From Rhodanobacter thiooxydans (GTDB taxonomy: Bacteria > Pseudomonadota > Gammaproteobacteria > Xanthomonadales > Rhodanobacteraceae): a stretch of 64,000 bases of DNA. The notes under the pieces were generated by a model that saw nothing but the letters and a program-made list of their open reading frames with translations, searched no databases and was not told where the DNA came from. The stretch is from NCBI RefSeq assembly GCF_030291135.1, contig NZ_CP127409.1, positions 1,798,001 through 1,862,000 on the forward strand, in the 5' to 3' direction. The first letter of the stretch is position 1; each line of letters opens with the position of its first letter. This document shows positions 44,928 through 52,494 of this stretch, in pieces. Both the position numbers and the translations under genes were made by a program.

Positions 44928-46526
44928 ATGCGCCTGAAACCCTTACGCCTGCCCGATTCCGGCCCCCTGCTCGCCGCCGGCTACCTGATGCTGTGGCTGC
45001 TGCTGTGGCTGACGGTACAACCGTACTGGATGCTGCCCTACGGCCTGCGTTTCGGCGCCCTGCTGCTCACCCCGGTCCGCTACTGGGGCTGGCTGCTGGG
45101 GGCCGAACTGGCCGCCACCGCCGGCATCAGCCTGGCCCATGGCCTGCCGCTGGGCTGGGTCGGCTTTGCCATCGACGAACTGCCGGAGCCGCTGGTGATG
45201 GCCGCCGGCCTGTGGCTGCTGCGGCGCTTCAACCTGCACCCCAGCCTGCACAGTCCGCAGGAGGTGACCCGCCTGCTGCTGTCGGTAGTGCTGGTGGTGA
45301 CCGCGACCACCGCCGTCGATGCGGCCTTGCTGGCGCTGGTCCACACGCCGGGCTCGCCGGAACTGATCATCCGCGTACTCGGCGAGGAACTGCTCAGCCA
45401 CTACCTGGGCATCCTGCTGATCGTGCCGTTGATGATCATGCTGCTGCGTACCCGGATCGAGCAACGCGCGCTGGCCAGCCTGTTCATGGACGGGCTGCTG
45501 GTGATGCTGCCTTCCATGACGATCCTGCTGGTACTGTCCGAACAGGCCGCCCCCCAGCCGCAATTCGCCCGCGTGCTGTCGCTGGCACCGGTGCTGTTCT
45601 TCGCGTTTCGTCACGGCTGGCGCGGCGCCAGCCTGGCCATGCTCATCACCAGCCTCGGCATGACCCTGGTTGACCAGCACCTGGGGCATGCCCCTTCGAA
45701 CGCCGCGACCTACCTGTTCCTGGCCGTGGCCGGGACCGGCGCGCTGATGCTGGGCTCGGCCACCGATGCATTGCGGCGAAGCAGCGAGCGGGTCGCCGAA
45801 CAGAACGTCTACCTGGGTGCAGTCAACCGCCGGCTGGACCAGTTGGCCCGTCAACTGCGCGACGCAGCCCGTGGCAACCTGCAGGCGGACGAGAACCAGC
45901 GCCGGCATCTGGCCGCCGAGCTGCACGACGAACTGGGCCAGAACATCACCGCGATCCAGACCCACGTGAAACTGGCCCAGACGCGCCTGTACCAGGCCGG
46001 CATGGAGGACATCAGCACCTCGATCAATGCCATTCTGGCGCATATGCGGCGCGCCTTGCACCGCCTGCTGGATGACCTGCGCCCGGCCGTGTTGGACGAA
46101 TTCGGGTTGCTGCGCGCCCTCGATGAAGGTCCGATCCGCGACTTGCTGAACGCCGCCGGGATGACTTATCACACCGAACTGCACGGCGATCCGCGCCTGC
46201 TGGACGACGATACCCGCACCGCGATCTACCGGCTGGTGCAGGAAAGCGCGACCAATGCCGTCAAGCATGCCAAGGCCAGCGAATTCCGGTTGCGCCTGCG
46301 CATTGGCGAGCGCCAGGGCATCGCGGTGGCTCTGCTCGACCTGCGCGATGACGGTGCCGGCCTGCCCAGCCGCTTGCCCCGGGGCGGTCGCGGCCTGCAG
46401 GGCATGCGCGATCGGGTCACCTCGCTGGGTGGACAGTTTCGCCTGCGTCCCGCACCGGCCGGCGTTCACCTGCGAATTTTGCTGCGAAGCAACAGCAATT
46501 CTGCCGAAAACAGCCGGCAAAACTAG
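44928..46526 (+). CDS. MASE1-type sensor histidine kinase
   Basis: 532 aa. About eight membrane helices over residues 15-280 (MASE1-like; WWL-, LPYGLRFGALLLTPVRYWGW). After a short coiled coil, a HisKA_3 dimerisation helix with phospho-histidine in HLAAELHDELGQNITAI (~330), and a HATPase_c domain (ESATNAVKHAKASEF, LRDDGAGLP, GGRGLQGMRDRV). Partner of the divergent response regulator. The signal is unknown; the membrane-embedded sensor suggests an intramembrane or small hydrophobic cue. Confidence 0.9.
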   Translation: MRLKPLRLPDSGPLLAAGYLMLWLLLWLTVQPYWMLPYGLRFGALLLTPVRYWGWLLGAELAATAGISLAHGLPLGWVGFAIDELPEPLVMAAGLWLLRRFNLHPSLHSPQEVTRLLLSVVLVVTATTAVDAALLALVHTPGSPELIIRVLGEELLSHYLGILLIVPLMIMLLRTRIEQRALASLFMDGLLVMLPSMTILLVLSEQAAPQPQFARVLSLAPVLFFAFRHGWRGASLAMLITSLGMTLVDQHLGHAPSNAATYLFLAVAGTGALMLGSATDALRRSSERVAEQNVYLGAVNRRLDQLARQLRDAARGNLQADENQRRHLAAELHDELGQNITAIQTHVKLAQTRLYQAGMEDISTSINAILAHMRRALHRLLDDLRPAVLDEFGLLRALDEGPIRDLLNAAGMTYHTELHGDPRLLDDDTRTAIYRLVQESATNAVKHAKASEFRLRLRIGERQGIAVALLDLRDDGAGLPSRLPRGGRGLQGMRDRVTSLGGQFRLRPAPAGVHLRILLRSNSNSAENSRQN

Positions 46527-46536
46527 GAATTTTTCC
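46526..46536. promoter_or_regulatory. Short palindrome upstream of the sRNA candidate
   Basis: GGAATTTTTCC, 11 bases, centred near -44 relative to the predicted RNA start (~46575); TAGGAT at 46562-46567 may be the -10 box and there is no good -35. The placement suits activator-dependent transcription. Confidence 0.35.
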
Positions 46537-46574
46537 GATACCGGAAACGTGAAGGCCTCGTTAGGATCGTTCCA

Positions 46575-46768
46575 TCGATGTGGGGGAGCCACCATCGCAA
46601 GATGGTGGATCAGAGTCACCGTGGGGACGGGGGCTCTGAGACAACGGCAGGATGCCGTTTCGCCACTACCTGGCGAGAGTCAAAAGGCGACAGCGAGCCA
46701 TTCGCGTCGCCAACCGACAGGTAGGGGAGCAGCCGCGGGTGGACAGGAGTCCTCCCCGCGGCTTTTTT
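46575..46768 (+). ncRNA. Candidate CsrA/RsmA-sequestering sRNA
   Basis: A gene-free stretch with six GGA motifs and consecutive stable hairpins: 46589-46608 (8 bp, GCAA tetraloop), 46643-46659 (AACGGC/GCCGTT, loop AGGAT), 46661-46675 (CGCCA/TGGCG), 46686-46711 (GGCGACaGCGA stem) and the end hairpin 46732-46762 (GCCGCGGG/CCCGCGGC) whose apex is a second hairpin GGAC-AGGA-GTCC, followed by TTTTTT (46763-46768). GGA in an apical loop is the CsrA/RsmA contact, and several such sites in one short RNA are the RsmX/Y/Z and CsrB design. The RNA ends 45 bases before the convergent fur stop. It has no open frame with an RBS. The function is inference from structure. Confidence 0.55.
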
Positions 46769-46813
46769 ATGCCCGGCTGCCTGCCCGCCTTCCGCTCCGG
46801 CTTGCGCGACTTC

Positions 46814-47236
46814 TCAGCCTTTGTGCGCGCGCTGCTTCGGCCGCACGTACAGCACCAGACTGTGGTCTTCGATCACGTAACCGTGCTTGGCGGCTATCTC
46901 GTGCTGCAGCCGTTCGATCTCCTCGCTGACGAACTCGATCACTTTCCCGCTGTCCACATCGATCATGTGGTCGTGATGCTTGCCGCGATCGAGTTCGTAG
47001 ACAGCCTGGCCGCCTTCGAAGTTGTGCTTGACGATGATGCCTGCCGCCTCGAACTGGGTCAGCACGCGGTACACCGTGGCCAGGCCGATGTCCTCCTGGT
47101 GCGCAAGCAATTTCTTGTAGACATCTTCGGCGGTGAGATGTTGGGTACCCTCCTCGTCGAAGATTTGCAGGATGCGCATCCGCGGGTGGGTCACCTTGAG
47201 GCCAACCCTGCGCAGCTCTTTGGTTTCCTGTTCCAT
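46814..47236 (-). CDS. fur: Ferric uptake regulator Fur
   Basis: 140 aa from the ATG at 47236 (GGGGGTGA upstream). Winged HTH (LRRVGLKVTHPRMRILQIF; GLATVYRVLTQFEAAGI), then the metal-binding domain with GKHHDHMIDVDSGKVIEF. The usual C-terminal-domain CxxC zinc pair seen in E. coli Fur is replaced by DVDS, as in Pseudomonas Fur. It represses iron uptake genes when Fe(II) is bound. It is divergent from bamE with 75 bases between; fur-bamE divergence is common. Confidence 0.96.
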   Translation of the reverse strand: MEQETKELRRVGLKVTHPRMRILQIFDEEGTQHLTAEDVYKKLLAHQEDIGLATVYRVLTQFEAAGIIVKHNFEGGQAVYELDRGKHHDHMIDVDSGKVIEFVSEEIERLQHEIAAKHGYVIEDHSLVLYVRPKQRAHKG

Positions 47237-47311
47237 CACTCACCCCCGCACACGGCGTTTCCAAGCCGGTAGTGTATCATCCGACACCTTCACGATCCGG
47301 ACGCAACACGC

Positions 47312-47782
47312 ATGCAAAAGCTGATCACCCTGCTGGTTTTCGCCATGCTGGCGCTCTCCGTCGCCGGCTGCCACATCGTCTACAAACCCGACGTGCAGCA
47401 AGGCAACCTGCTCGACAAGAAAACCGTGGATCAGCTCAAGCCCGGCATGACCAAGCGCCAGGTGCTGGTACTGATGGGCACGCCCTCGGTGAGCACGCCG
47501 TTCGACCAGAGCCGCTGGGATTACGTATCGACCCTGTCGCACCGTGGCGGCGCGATGAAAGTGCGCACGTTCACCCTGACCTTCAACAACGACACGCTGG
47601 TGCGCACCGAGGGCGACTTCTTCGCGCAGGACGCCCAGCAGTTGATCAAGGACAGCAAGAAATACAACGCCGGCTACCCGGTCAACGAGACCCAGGGCGA
47701 CAAGAGCACGTCGCCGGACGACAGGAAGAACGACGGCGGCTTCGGCCAAGGCGGCAACCAGGGCAGCAACGACGGTCATTGA
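47312..47782 (+). CDS. bamE: BamE (SmpA) outer-membrane lipoprotein
   Basis: 156 aa. Lipoprotein signal with lipobox LSVAGC (Cys ~20). BamE core: IVYKPDVQQGNLLDKKTVDQLKPGMTKRQVLVLMGTPSV and WDYVSTL. Part of the BAM complex that inserts outer-membrane barrels. A ~45-residue polar Gly/Asn/Asp tail extends beyond the E. coli protein (113 aa). The stop overlaps the convergent ratB stop. Confidence 0.95.
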   Translation: MQKLITLLVFAMLALSVAGCHIVYKPDVQQGNLLDKKTVDQLKPGMTKRQVLVLMGTPSVSTPFDQSRWDYVSTLSHRGGAMKVRTFTLTFNNDTLVRTEGDFFAQDAQQLIKDSKKYNAGYPVNETQGDKSTSPDDRKNDGGFGQGGNQGSNDGH

Positions 47783-48078
47783 CCCCGTCGGCCCGCCCCT
47801 CCGCGGGCACGCCGGCGGCGGGCCTCCATCGGATCGAGCGTCAGCGGCCGGTAGATCTCGATCCGGTCGCCTTCCTGCACGAGCCGGTCCGGTGCCACCT
47901 TCTGCGCGAAGATGCCAAGGCGGGCCGGGTCGATCGCATCGCCCGGAAGCATGACGACAATGCCCGAGGCTGCGATCGCCTGCATCACCGTGCTGCCATC
48001 GGCCAGCGCGACCCGGCGCCGGACCGGTTGCCCCGACCCGGCGTAAACCACCTCGACGTGGATCGTGCGTTCAACCAT
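47776..48078 (-). CDS. ratB: RnfH/RatB-family ubiquitin-like protein
   Basis: 100 aa. Beta-grasp fold (IHVEVVYAGSGQPVRRRVALADGSTVMQAI; FAQKVAPDRLVQEGDRIEIYRPL) of UPF0125. Its start overlaps the ratA end by eight bases, the usual ratA-ratB pairing. Function is poorly defined. Confidence 0.9.
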   Translation of the reverse strand: MVERTIHVEVVYAGSGQPVRRRVALADGSTVMQAIAASGIVVMLPGDAIDPARLGIFAQKVAPDRLVQEGDRIEIYRPLTLDPMEARRRRARGGAGRRGQ

Positions 48079-48529
48079 AGACCCGCTCGGCCTCGCGGCA
48101 AAAATCGTCCACCATGCGCCCGGCCAGTCCCTGGAAACCCAGCTTCAGTGCACCGCCACCGAGCCGGCCGGCGTAGTCGAAATCCAGTGCGAACGCGACC
48201 TTGCAGCCGGCATCGCCCAGCGCGATGAAATCCCACACGCCTTCGAGGCTGCGGAACGGGCCATCGACCAGATCCATCCGCAGGCGTCGCGGCGGGTCGA
48301 CTGTATTGCGCGTGGTGAAGCTCTGGTGGAACCCGGCAAACTTGAGATCCAGCCGTGCCACCAGCACATCGCCGTTGCGCTCGAGGATCTCGGCGCCGGC
48401 ACACCAGGAGAAGCGCTTTGGGTATGCTTCAACCTCATTGACCAGGTCGAACATCTGCGCCGGCGAATACTTCACCAGTGCACTGCGACGAATTTCGATC
48501 ACGGCAACCTCGTGGGCTTGTGCATTCAT
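48071..48529 (-). CDS. ratA: RatA, START-domain ribosome-associated protein
   Basis: 152 aa. Polyketide-cyclase/START fold: IRRSALVKYSPAQMFDLVNEVEAYPKRFSWCAGAEIL, the FHQSFTTRN strand and FCREAERVYG end. E. coli RatA can block 50S-30S association; eukaryotic relatives (Coq10) bind quinones. Classic neighbour of smpB, with which it is divergent. Confidence 0.93.
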   Translation of the reverse strand: MNAQAHEVAVIEIRRSALVKYSPAQMFDLVNEVEAYPKRFSWCAGAEILERNGDVLVARLDLKFAGFHQSFTTRNTVDPPRRLRMDLVDGPFRSLEGVWDFIALGDAGCKVAFALDFDYAGRLGGGALKLGFQGLAGRMVDDFCREAERVYG

Positions 48530-48643
48530 CCATGAATGCGAAGATCAAGTGAGCGTCCTTCCCTGGACGCACTCTCAACAAAAGCGTCGCTCCGATGGAG
48601 CGACGGGCAATGCGGCCGCCCAGAGGCCCGAAGTTTAGCGGAC

Positions 48644-49135
48644 ATGGCCAAGAGCAAGGACAAGGACAACAAGGGCGGCGGTACCATCGCGCTCAACAAG
48701 CGCGCGCGCTTCGAGTACCACATCGACCAGCGCTTCGAGGCTGGCGTCGCCTTGCAGGGCTGGGAGCTTAAGGCCCTGCGTGCGGGCCGGATCAACTTCG
48801 GCGACAGCTACGCGGTCGTGTTGAAGAACGAGATCTTCCTGGTCGGCGCCTCGATTCCGCCGCTGATCAGCGCCTCCACCCACGTCATCGCCGAGGATCG
48901 ACGCACCCGCAAGCTGCTGCTGCATCGCAAGGAGATCGATCAGCTGGTCGGTGCGGTCGAGCGCAAGGGCTACACCCTGGTACCCACCGCGATGTACTGG
49001 AAGGGCAACAAGGTGAAGGTCGAGATCGGCCTTGCCCGCGGCAAGCAGGAACACGACAAGCGTGACACCGAAAAACAGCGCGACTGGCAGATCGAGAAAC
49101 AGCGCACCATGCGTTCGCACAACCGCTCGGCGTGA
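48644..49135 (+). CDS. smpB: SsrA-binding protein SmpB
   Basis: 163 aa from the ATG at 48644. OB fold with [35 protein letters not shown] and the C-terminal KGKQEHDKR..-like tail that enters the ribosome ([19 protein letters not shown]). It escorts tmRNA to stalled ribosomes. The ssrA gene lies 8.2 kb away only because an island has inserted between them. Confidence 0.97.
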   Translation: MAKSKDKDNKGGGTIALNKRARFEYHIDQRFEAGVALQGWELKALRAGRINFGDSYAVVLKNEIFLVGASIPPLISASTHVIAEDRRTRKLLLHRKEIDQLVGAVERKGYTLVPTAMYWKGNKVKVEIGLARGKQEHDKRDTEKQRDWQIEKQRTMRSHNRSA

Positions 49136-49157
49136 AACGGCGCGTGAAGCACAAGAA

Positions 49158-49181
49158 AAACCCCCGGCAAGCCGGGGGTTT
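49158..49181. terminator. Bidirectional terminator of smpB and (before island insertion) ssrA
   Basis: 11-bp arms (49158-49168 and 49171-49181) with loop AA. A-run before and T-run after make it work on both strands; on the minus strand it ends GGGGGTTTTTCTTG, a textbook terminator just beyond the displaced CCACCA end at 49187. Confidence 0.9.
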
Positions 49182-49186
49182 GATGT

Positions 49187-49199
49187 TGGTGGGGTGGCG
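49187..49199. other. attL: displaced ssrA 3'-end remnant
   Basis: TGGTGGGGTGGCG matches the first 14 bases of the ssrA 3' end at 57331-57344 (TGGTGGAGGTGGCG) with one base missing; the following ten bases share 5 of 10 with ssrA. It marks the far edge of the island. Confidence 0.7.
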
Positions 49200-49260
49200 T
49201 CTATTGAACTGGCCGGCAGAAGCCTTGTGTCACATAGGTTTCAAGATTCAGCCCTTTCGA

Positions 49261-49283
49261 CATGCCCCCAAGTATGCCCCCGG
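49261..49283. repeat. Left copy of a 23-base direct repeat at the island ends
   Basis: CATGCCCCC-N4-ATGCCCCCGG; the copy at 57196-57218 has the same form, differing only within the N4 spacer. It is probably an integrase arm-binding site. An 11-bp perfect palindrome follows at 49332-49355. Confidence 0.7.
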
Positions 49284-49379
49284 TCCATGCTCGCTAGCGC
49301 TCGTCAAATTTACACATCTGCCTTCCTGAGAGGGTGGCTGGCAAGCCAGCCACCCTTGCAATCCACACAGAAATGTCAG

Positions 49380-49727
49380 TTAGGGTGGGCCTCTCCTGTT
49401 TTCGCGTACCAGTTGGAGGGCCGCAGCCGCTAGAGAGTCCAGCGGATGATCTGCACAATATTTCGCTACCCAAGCCTCGATGCCAGCATGATCGGCAGGA
49501 ATAGCATCGTTTGACTCATAGTTCACCCCGGAAATGAAGCCATCTATCCATTGGTTGTAGACATCAGCTTGATTAGGGTCTAAGTGCTTCGCTCGACTCT
49601 GCAAAAACAAGCCACAGGAGGATGTTGCCACTCCTACTACATGGAAGGGCGCACTTTCTTTTCTGGCGAGCGCGGCCGTAGGTAGGCAAATAAACATCAG
49701 GCAGGCCACTGCCGCAAAGACTCTCAT
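49380..49727 (-). CDS. Small exported island protein (Rap1a/Tai-like?)
   Basis: 115 aa. Signal peptide to ~ALA-R (residue 21). The mature part has the motif YNQWIDGFISGVN...IEAWVAKYCADHPLDSLAAAA and two cysteines (SSCG, KYC), a pattern shared by small secreted proteins of mobile elements and by Rap1a/Tai-type immunity proteins. The relation is weak, so I give no function. First (most distal) of five small exported proteins on this strand. Confidence 0.5.
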   Translation of the reverse strand: MRVFAAVACLMFICLPTAALARKESAPFHVVGVATSSCGLFLQSRAKHLDPNQADVYNQWIDGFISGVNYESNDAIPADHAGIEAWVAKYCADHPLDSLAAAALQLVRENRRGPP

Positions 49728-49769
49728 TTTCTCTCCATCATCCGTCGAGACCAGTAGGCCATTTCGCGC

Positions 49770-50060
49770 CTAGTTTCCGGCAGCAGAGACGCACCTAAAT
49801 TGAACCTCTGCGCTGGCACACCGCACAAACGGCACCCCGTTCTTGGCGTCAGCCTCCAGCGTCTTAATTTCCTTGCCTTGCTTGGCGCAGAAGTCGTTCG
49901 CCTCACGTAATAGGGCGGCTTTGGAGCCTTCGCCGCCAGAGAAGCCGCAGCCGGCGCTTTTCTTTGTCAGGTAATAGGTATCCGGCCCGGTCTTGACAGG
50001 GCCGCCGCTAGAACAGGCAGCGAGAGCGCAGATAGCAGCCACGAACAATATCGTTTTCAT
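49770..50060 (-). CDS. Small lipoprotein in island
   Basis: 96 aa. Lipobox ALAACSS (Cys 16). After the lipid anchor, GPDTYYLTKKSAGCGFSGGEGSKAALLREANDFCAKQGKEI resembles the small lipoproteins that mobile elements and phages often carry. Three further cysteines. Unknown role at the cell envelope. Confidence 0.6.
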   Translation of the reverse strand: MKTILFVAAICALAACSSGGPVKTGPDTYYLTKKSAGCGFSGGEGSKAALLREANDFCAKQGKEIKTLEADAKNGVPFVRCASAEVQFRCVSAAGN

Positions 50061-50107
50061 GCTTCCCCCAAATCGTTTCTAAACACTAGGCTCGACCACT
50101 ACTCAGC

Positions 50108-50383
50108 CTAGTGACTTGGTGAAGCATATGGATCTTTTGTGCCTGCCTTCCCGTTGTAGGGATTCACATTTGGCTTGCTCGACCAGTTGTCGACTTTGGT
50201 GCGATTTGGCGCTGTGCGGTAGCTTGGGGCGACGTAGGTGCCGGCCTTGGTGACGTGACCGTTGACGTGCACAGTCGAGGAGCGTGGTGCGTGATATGTC
50301 GACGCTCTATAGCTTCGTTGTCCCTTGGCAAAGACAGGCGCGCAGCAAAGTAGCGACGCGGCAAGGATGAGAATCTTCATCAT
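50108..50383 (-). CDS. Small exported Tyr/Ser/Pro-rich protein
   Basis: 91 aa. Signal peptide ending VFA-K. Mature VNGHVTKAGTYVAPSYRTAPNRTKVDNWSSKPNVNPYNGKAGTKDP is a pattern seen in many short mobile-element and phage proteins (conserved TYV.P..RT.PN.T..DNW). No cysteine. Overlaps the next upstream gene by four bases. Role unknown. Confidence 0.55.
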   Translation of the reverse strand: MMKILILAASLLCCAPVFAKGQRSYRASTYHAPRSSTVHVNGHVTKAGTYVAPSYRTAPNRTKVDNWSSKPNVNPYNGKAGTKDPYASPSH

Positions 50384-50655
50384 TTTTGCTCCATCGTGAG
50401 GGTATGGCTATACCCGGTATCGTCGTCGGTAAGTTCAATTTCAACTTCACCACCATCGGCATTGATTGCATCAATGGTCGCTTCGTGGTCGTTGCCATCA
50501 GCGTCGTTGTGGTAGGTGATGCTTTGACCCACGCGCACTAAATTGCCATCTTCAATGGTTACCGAGTTGCCGTTCTCGTCAGTGCCGTCCCACGCAAAAA
50601 CAGGCGAGGCAAAAAGCAGAGCTGCCAACATGGTTACCAATGCGACGCGGTTCAT
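50380..50655 (-). CDS. Small exported acidic protein
   Basis: 91 aa from the ATG at 50655 (AAGGTGGG upstream; an in-frame GTG at 50664 is possible). Signal ends VFA-W. The mature protein is acidic, rich in D/E (DENGNSVTIEDGN, IDAINADGGEVEIELTDDD) and all-beta by pattern. ATGA overlap with the 91-aa gene downstream. Unknown role. Confidence 0.55.
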   Translation of the reverse strand: MNRVALVTMLAALLFASPVFAWDGTDENGNSVTIEDGNLVRVGQSITYHNDADGNDHEATIDAINADGGEVEIELTDDDTGYSHTLTMEQK

Positions 50656-50709
50656 GCCACCCACCTTTCAACGGATAAAAATAGCGGCCTACAAAAATAC
50701 TCAGATTTC

Positions 50710-51048
50710 CTACATACAAAAGTTCGACTTTGCCACTGTCCATCTTTTCCCTTCTTGATCGGTTCCTTCCTGTTCCACTGGCCCTAAATAGGGAAAGCTC
50801 ATTTCGATCACGCTTGCTTGATCCTGCGCCCAAAAGATCACAACGTAGGTTGATAGTCCGTTGTAGTTGAGCGTATGGGTTGACTGGTTTAGTTCATTGC
50901 CACGAGCAATTGTCGCTTCGACTTTATAGCCGGAAGACCAGCCGTAGTTAACGGCATATTTGGCACAGACAGTTGCCCTTTCACTGGCGTGCACAGTACC
51001 CGCAAGCAGTGGCAGCGCCACTAGCGAAAGCAGCGCAATGGCTTTCAT
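50710..51048 (-). CDS. Small exported island protein
   Basis: 112 aa from the ATG at 51048 with AGGGGAA upstream. Signal ends VHA-S. Mature YAVNYGWSSGYKVEATIARGNELNQSTHTLNYNGLSTYVVIFWAQDQASVIEMSF looks like a beta-sandwich; two cysteines. Not a recognised family. Last of the five-gene exported cassette and the one nearest the replication operon. Confidence 0.55.
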   Translation of the reverse strand: MKAIALLSLVALPLLAGTVHASERATVCAKYAVNYGWSSGYKVEATIARGNELNQSTHTLNYNGLSTYVVIFWAQDQASVIEMSFPYLGPVEQEGTDQEGKRWTVAKSNFCM

Positions 51049-51097
51049 ACCCGTTCCCCTACAGCAGAGTTTCCATGCCTCTTTTGAGATACTGAAC

Positions 51098-51310
51098 CTA
51101 TTGAGATGCGTCGTCCAGCCACTCCCGTTGCTGGCGCAGCGCCGCCGCCATCGCACGAAACAGGGGCCGGTGTCCGCCGTTCCATCCGTTACGGCTTGCC
51201 GCTGCTTTTCCTTGCGGCGTGCGCGGGCCGGTGGATTGCTCCCACGGCTTCCATTGCTTGATTGCTTCCGCTTGCCGCTGCCGTCGTTCCGGTGTCCAGC
51301 CGCTGCCCAT
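51098..51310 (-). CDS. Small island protein with WTPERR motif
   Basis: 70 aa from the ATG at 51310. GSGWTPERRQRQAEAIKQWKPWEQSTGPRTPQGKAAASRN is the hallmark of a short protein often seen next to integrases and AlpA in mobile elements. Basic; possible nucleic-acid binder. It overlaps the 3' end of the gene upstream by 122 bases in another frame. Confidence 0.6.
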   Translation of the reverse strand: MGSGWTPERRQRQAEAIKQWKPWEQSTGPRTPQGKAAASRNGWNGGHRPLFRAMAAALRQQREWLDDASQ

Positions 51311-51854
51311 GATCGTGCTCCAATAGTTCGGTTGGCTGATTGTCGATTTCCTCCGCGCGCGCGATGCCGGCGGCATGGTTGTTCACTTGTTGCGGGCCGT
51401 GCGCGATGTTGGCTTGCTTGGCGAATATCACGGGCGGGTTCTTGATCGCGGCCAGTGTCTCCAGCGTGGCGCGGCACTGGCTTTGCGCCTTCAGGGCCAG
51501 CTTCAGATAGGTTTCGGCCGCGCCGATGTACTCGCCCATGTTCACCGCGCCGCGTCGCGCCAGCTCGGCAAACATCGTGTTCAACGCGGCGGCCTGCCCG
51601 CACAGCATCGCCTCGACGCGGGACAGGTCGCCCGCCTTGATCGTGCCCGCATGCTCCTTCAATGATCCCAACAAGTCGCTTAGCGGCAACGTGCCAAAAA
51701 GTGCTTTGGAAAAGTCGGCAATGACCAGCGCAGCGGGCACGTTGGCGGCCGTTGCCAGCCCGGCTATCTGCGCCTCGCGTGTCTTATCCGGCTCCGCTGC
51801 GATGGTCAGGCTATGCGGCTTCGATGCCGTCGCTGCCGGCTTAGGCTTGGTCAT
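51189..51854 (-). CDS. Mobile-element protein with NIAHGPQQVN motif
   Basis: 221 aa from the ATG at 51854. Helical; motif KNPPVIFAKQANIAHGPQQVNN recurs in satellite-like and genomic island proteins. No catalytic motif is evident. Its position just after the zinc-finger gene, and the 14-base overlap, places it in the replication/packaging-type operon. Function unknown. Confidence 0.6.
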   Translation of the reverse strand: MTKPKPAATASKPHSLTIAAEPDKTREAQIAGLATAANVPAALVIADFSKALFGTLPLSDLLGSLKEHAGTIKAGDLSRVEAMLCGQAAALNTMFAELARRGAVNMGEYIGAAETYLKLALKAQSQCRATLETLAAIKNPPVIFAKQANIAHGPQQVNNHAAGIARAEEIDNQPTELLEHDHGQRLDTGTTAAASGSNQAMEAVGAIHRPAHAARKSSGKP

Positions 51855-52494
51855 GGGGATTCCTTGTCGAGTGATTGCCGCAGATATGCCGCGCCATCGG
51901 CCAGTGCATGCCCTTGCCAGCGCCGCAGGTGCCCATGCCGGCTTCCGGGTTGAGCGTGTCCGGGGCGAAGTGCCGGCAGCCCTCACAGGTCACGCATGGG
52001 CGCGGGATGTAGCCGCCCGCCTTTCGAACGAAACACCACGGACAGCCCAGCGCACGCGGCCAGCCGCCCACGACGGGCAACACCTCGGCAATGTCGGGGT
52101 TAACCCAGATCGGGCCGCACTGTTCGCAGTGGATCGCTGCGGTGTCGTCCAGTGGCACGCGTCCGGCGCGGCGGTCGGCGGTGTCGCGCAGCATGCCCAG
52201 ATACGCGGCGAGCTGGCGCGCGTCCAGACCGATGCACGCGGCTAGGTCGGCGTCGCGTAGCCGGTGAACGTGCGCCGCGTCCATTCCCTCGGCAGCCGCC
52301 AGCGCCAGCAGGTGCACGCGGATCGCATGCAAAGGATCGGCAGTTTCCGCAACGCCTTCCTGTTTTTGCACCGGGACAGCCGGGGCAACCGGGACACGTT
52401 GCAGCGCAAGGGCTGGCGCTGCCCCGGCTTGTCGGGACACTGCCGGGGCAACCGGGGCAAGTCCGGCTTGTTCAAGGATCGCGGCCAGCGTCAT
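51841..52494 (-). CDS. Zinc-finger-rich island protein
   Basis: 217 aa from the ATG at 52494 (ATGA overlap with the DUF927 gene). Pro/Ala-rich N-terminus that also encodes the first iteron cluster, then a helical part and a C-terminal set of cysteine pairs (HCEQCG, GCPWCF, CVTCEGCRHF, MGTCGAG, HICGN), likely binding two or three zincs. Comparable proteins occur in Pseudomonas and Xanthomonas islands. Role unknown, perhaps DNA binding in replication. Confidence 0.6.
   Translation of the reverse strand: MTLAAILEQAGLAPVAPAVSRQAGAAPALALQRVPVAPAVPVQKQEGVAETADPLHAIRVHLLALAAAEGMDAAHVHRLRDADLAACIGLDARQLAAYLGMLRDTADRRAGRVPLDDTAAIHCEQCGPIWVNPDIAEVLPVVGGWPRALGCPWCFVRKAGGYIPRPCVTCEGCRHFAPDTLNPEAGMGTCGAGKGMHWPMARHICGNHSTRNPHDQA
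52371..52459. repeat. Iteron cluster 1
   Basis: Seven 8-bp sites of the form CCGGGRCA (one TCGGGACA variant): 52371, 52380, 52389, 52420 (inverted), 52432, 52443 and 52452. Neighbouring sites are often 9 bases apart start to start. They lie inside the zinc-finger gene's coding region. Confidence 0.8.
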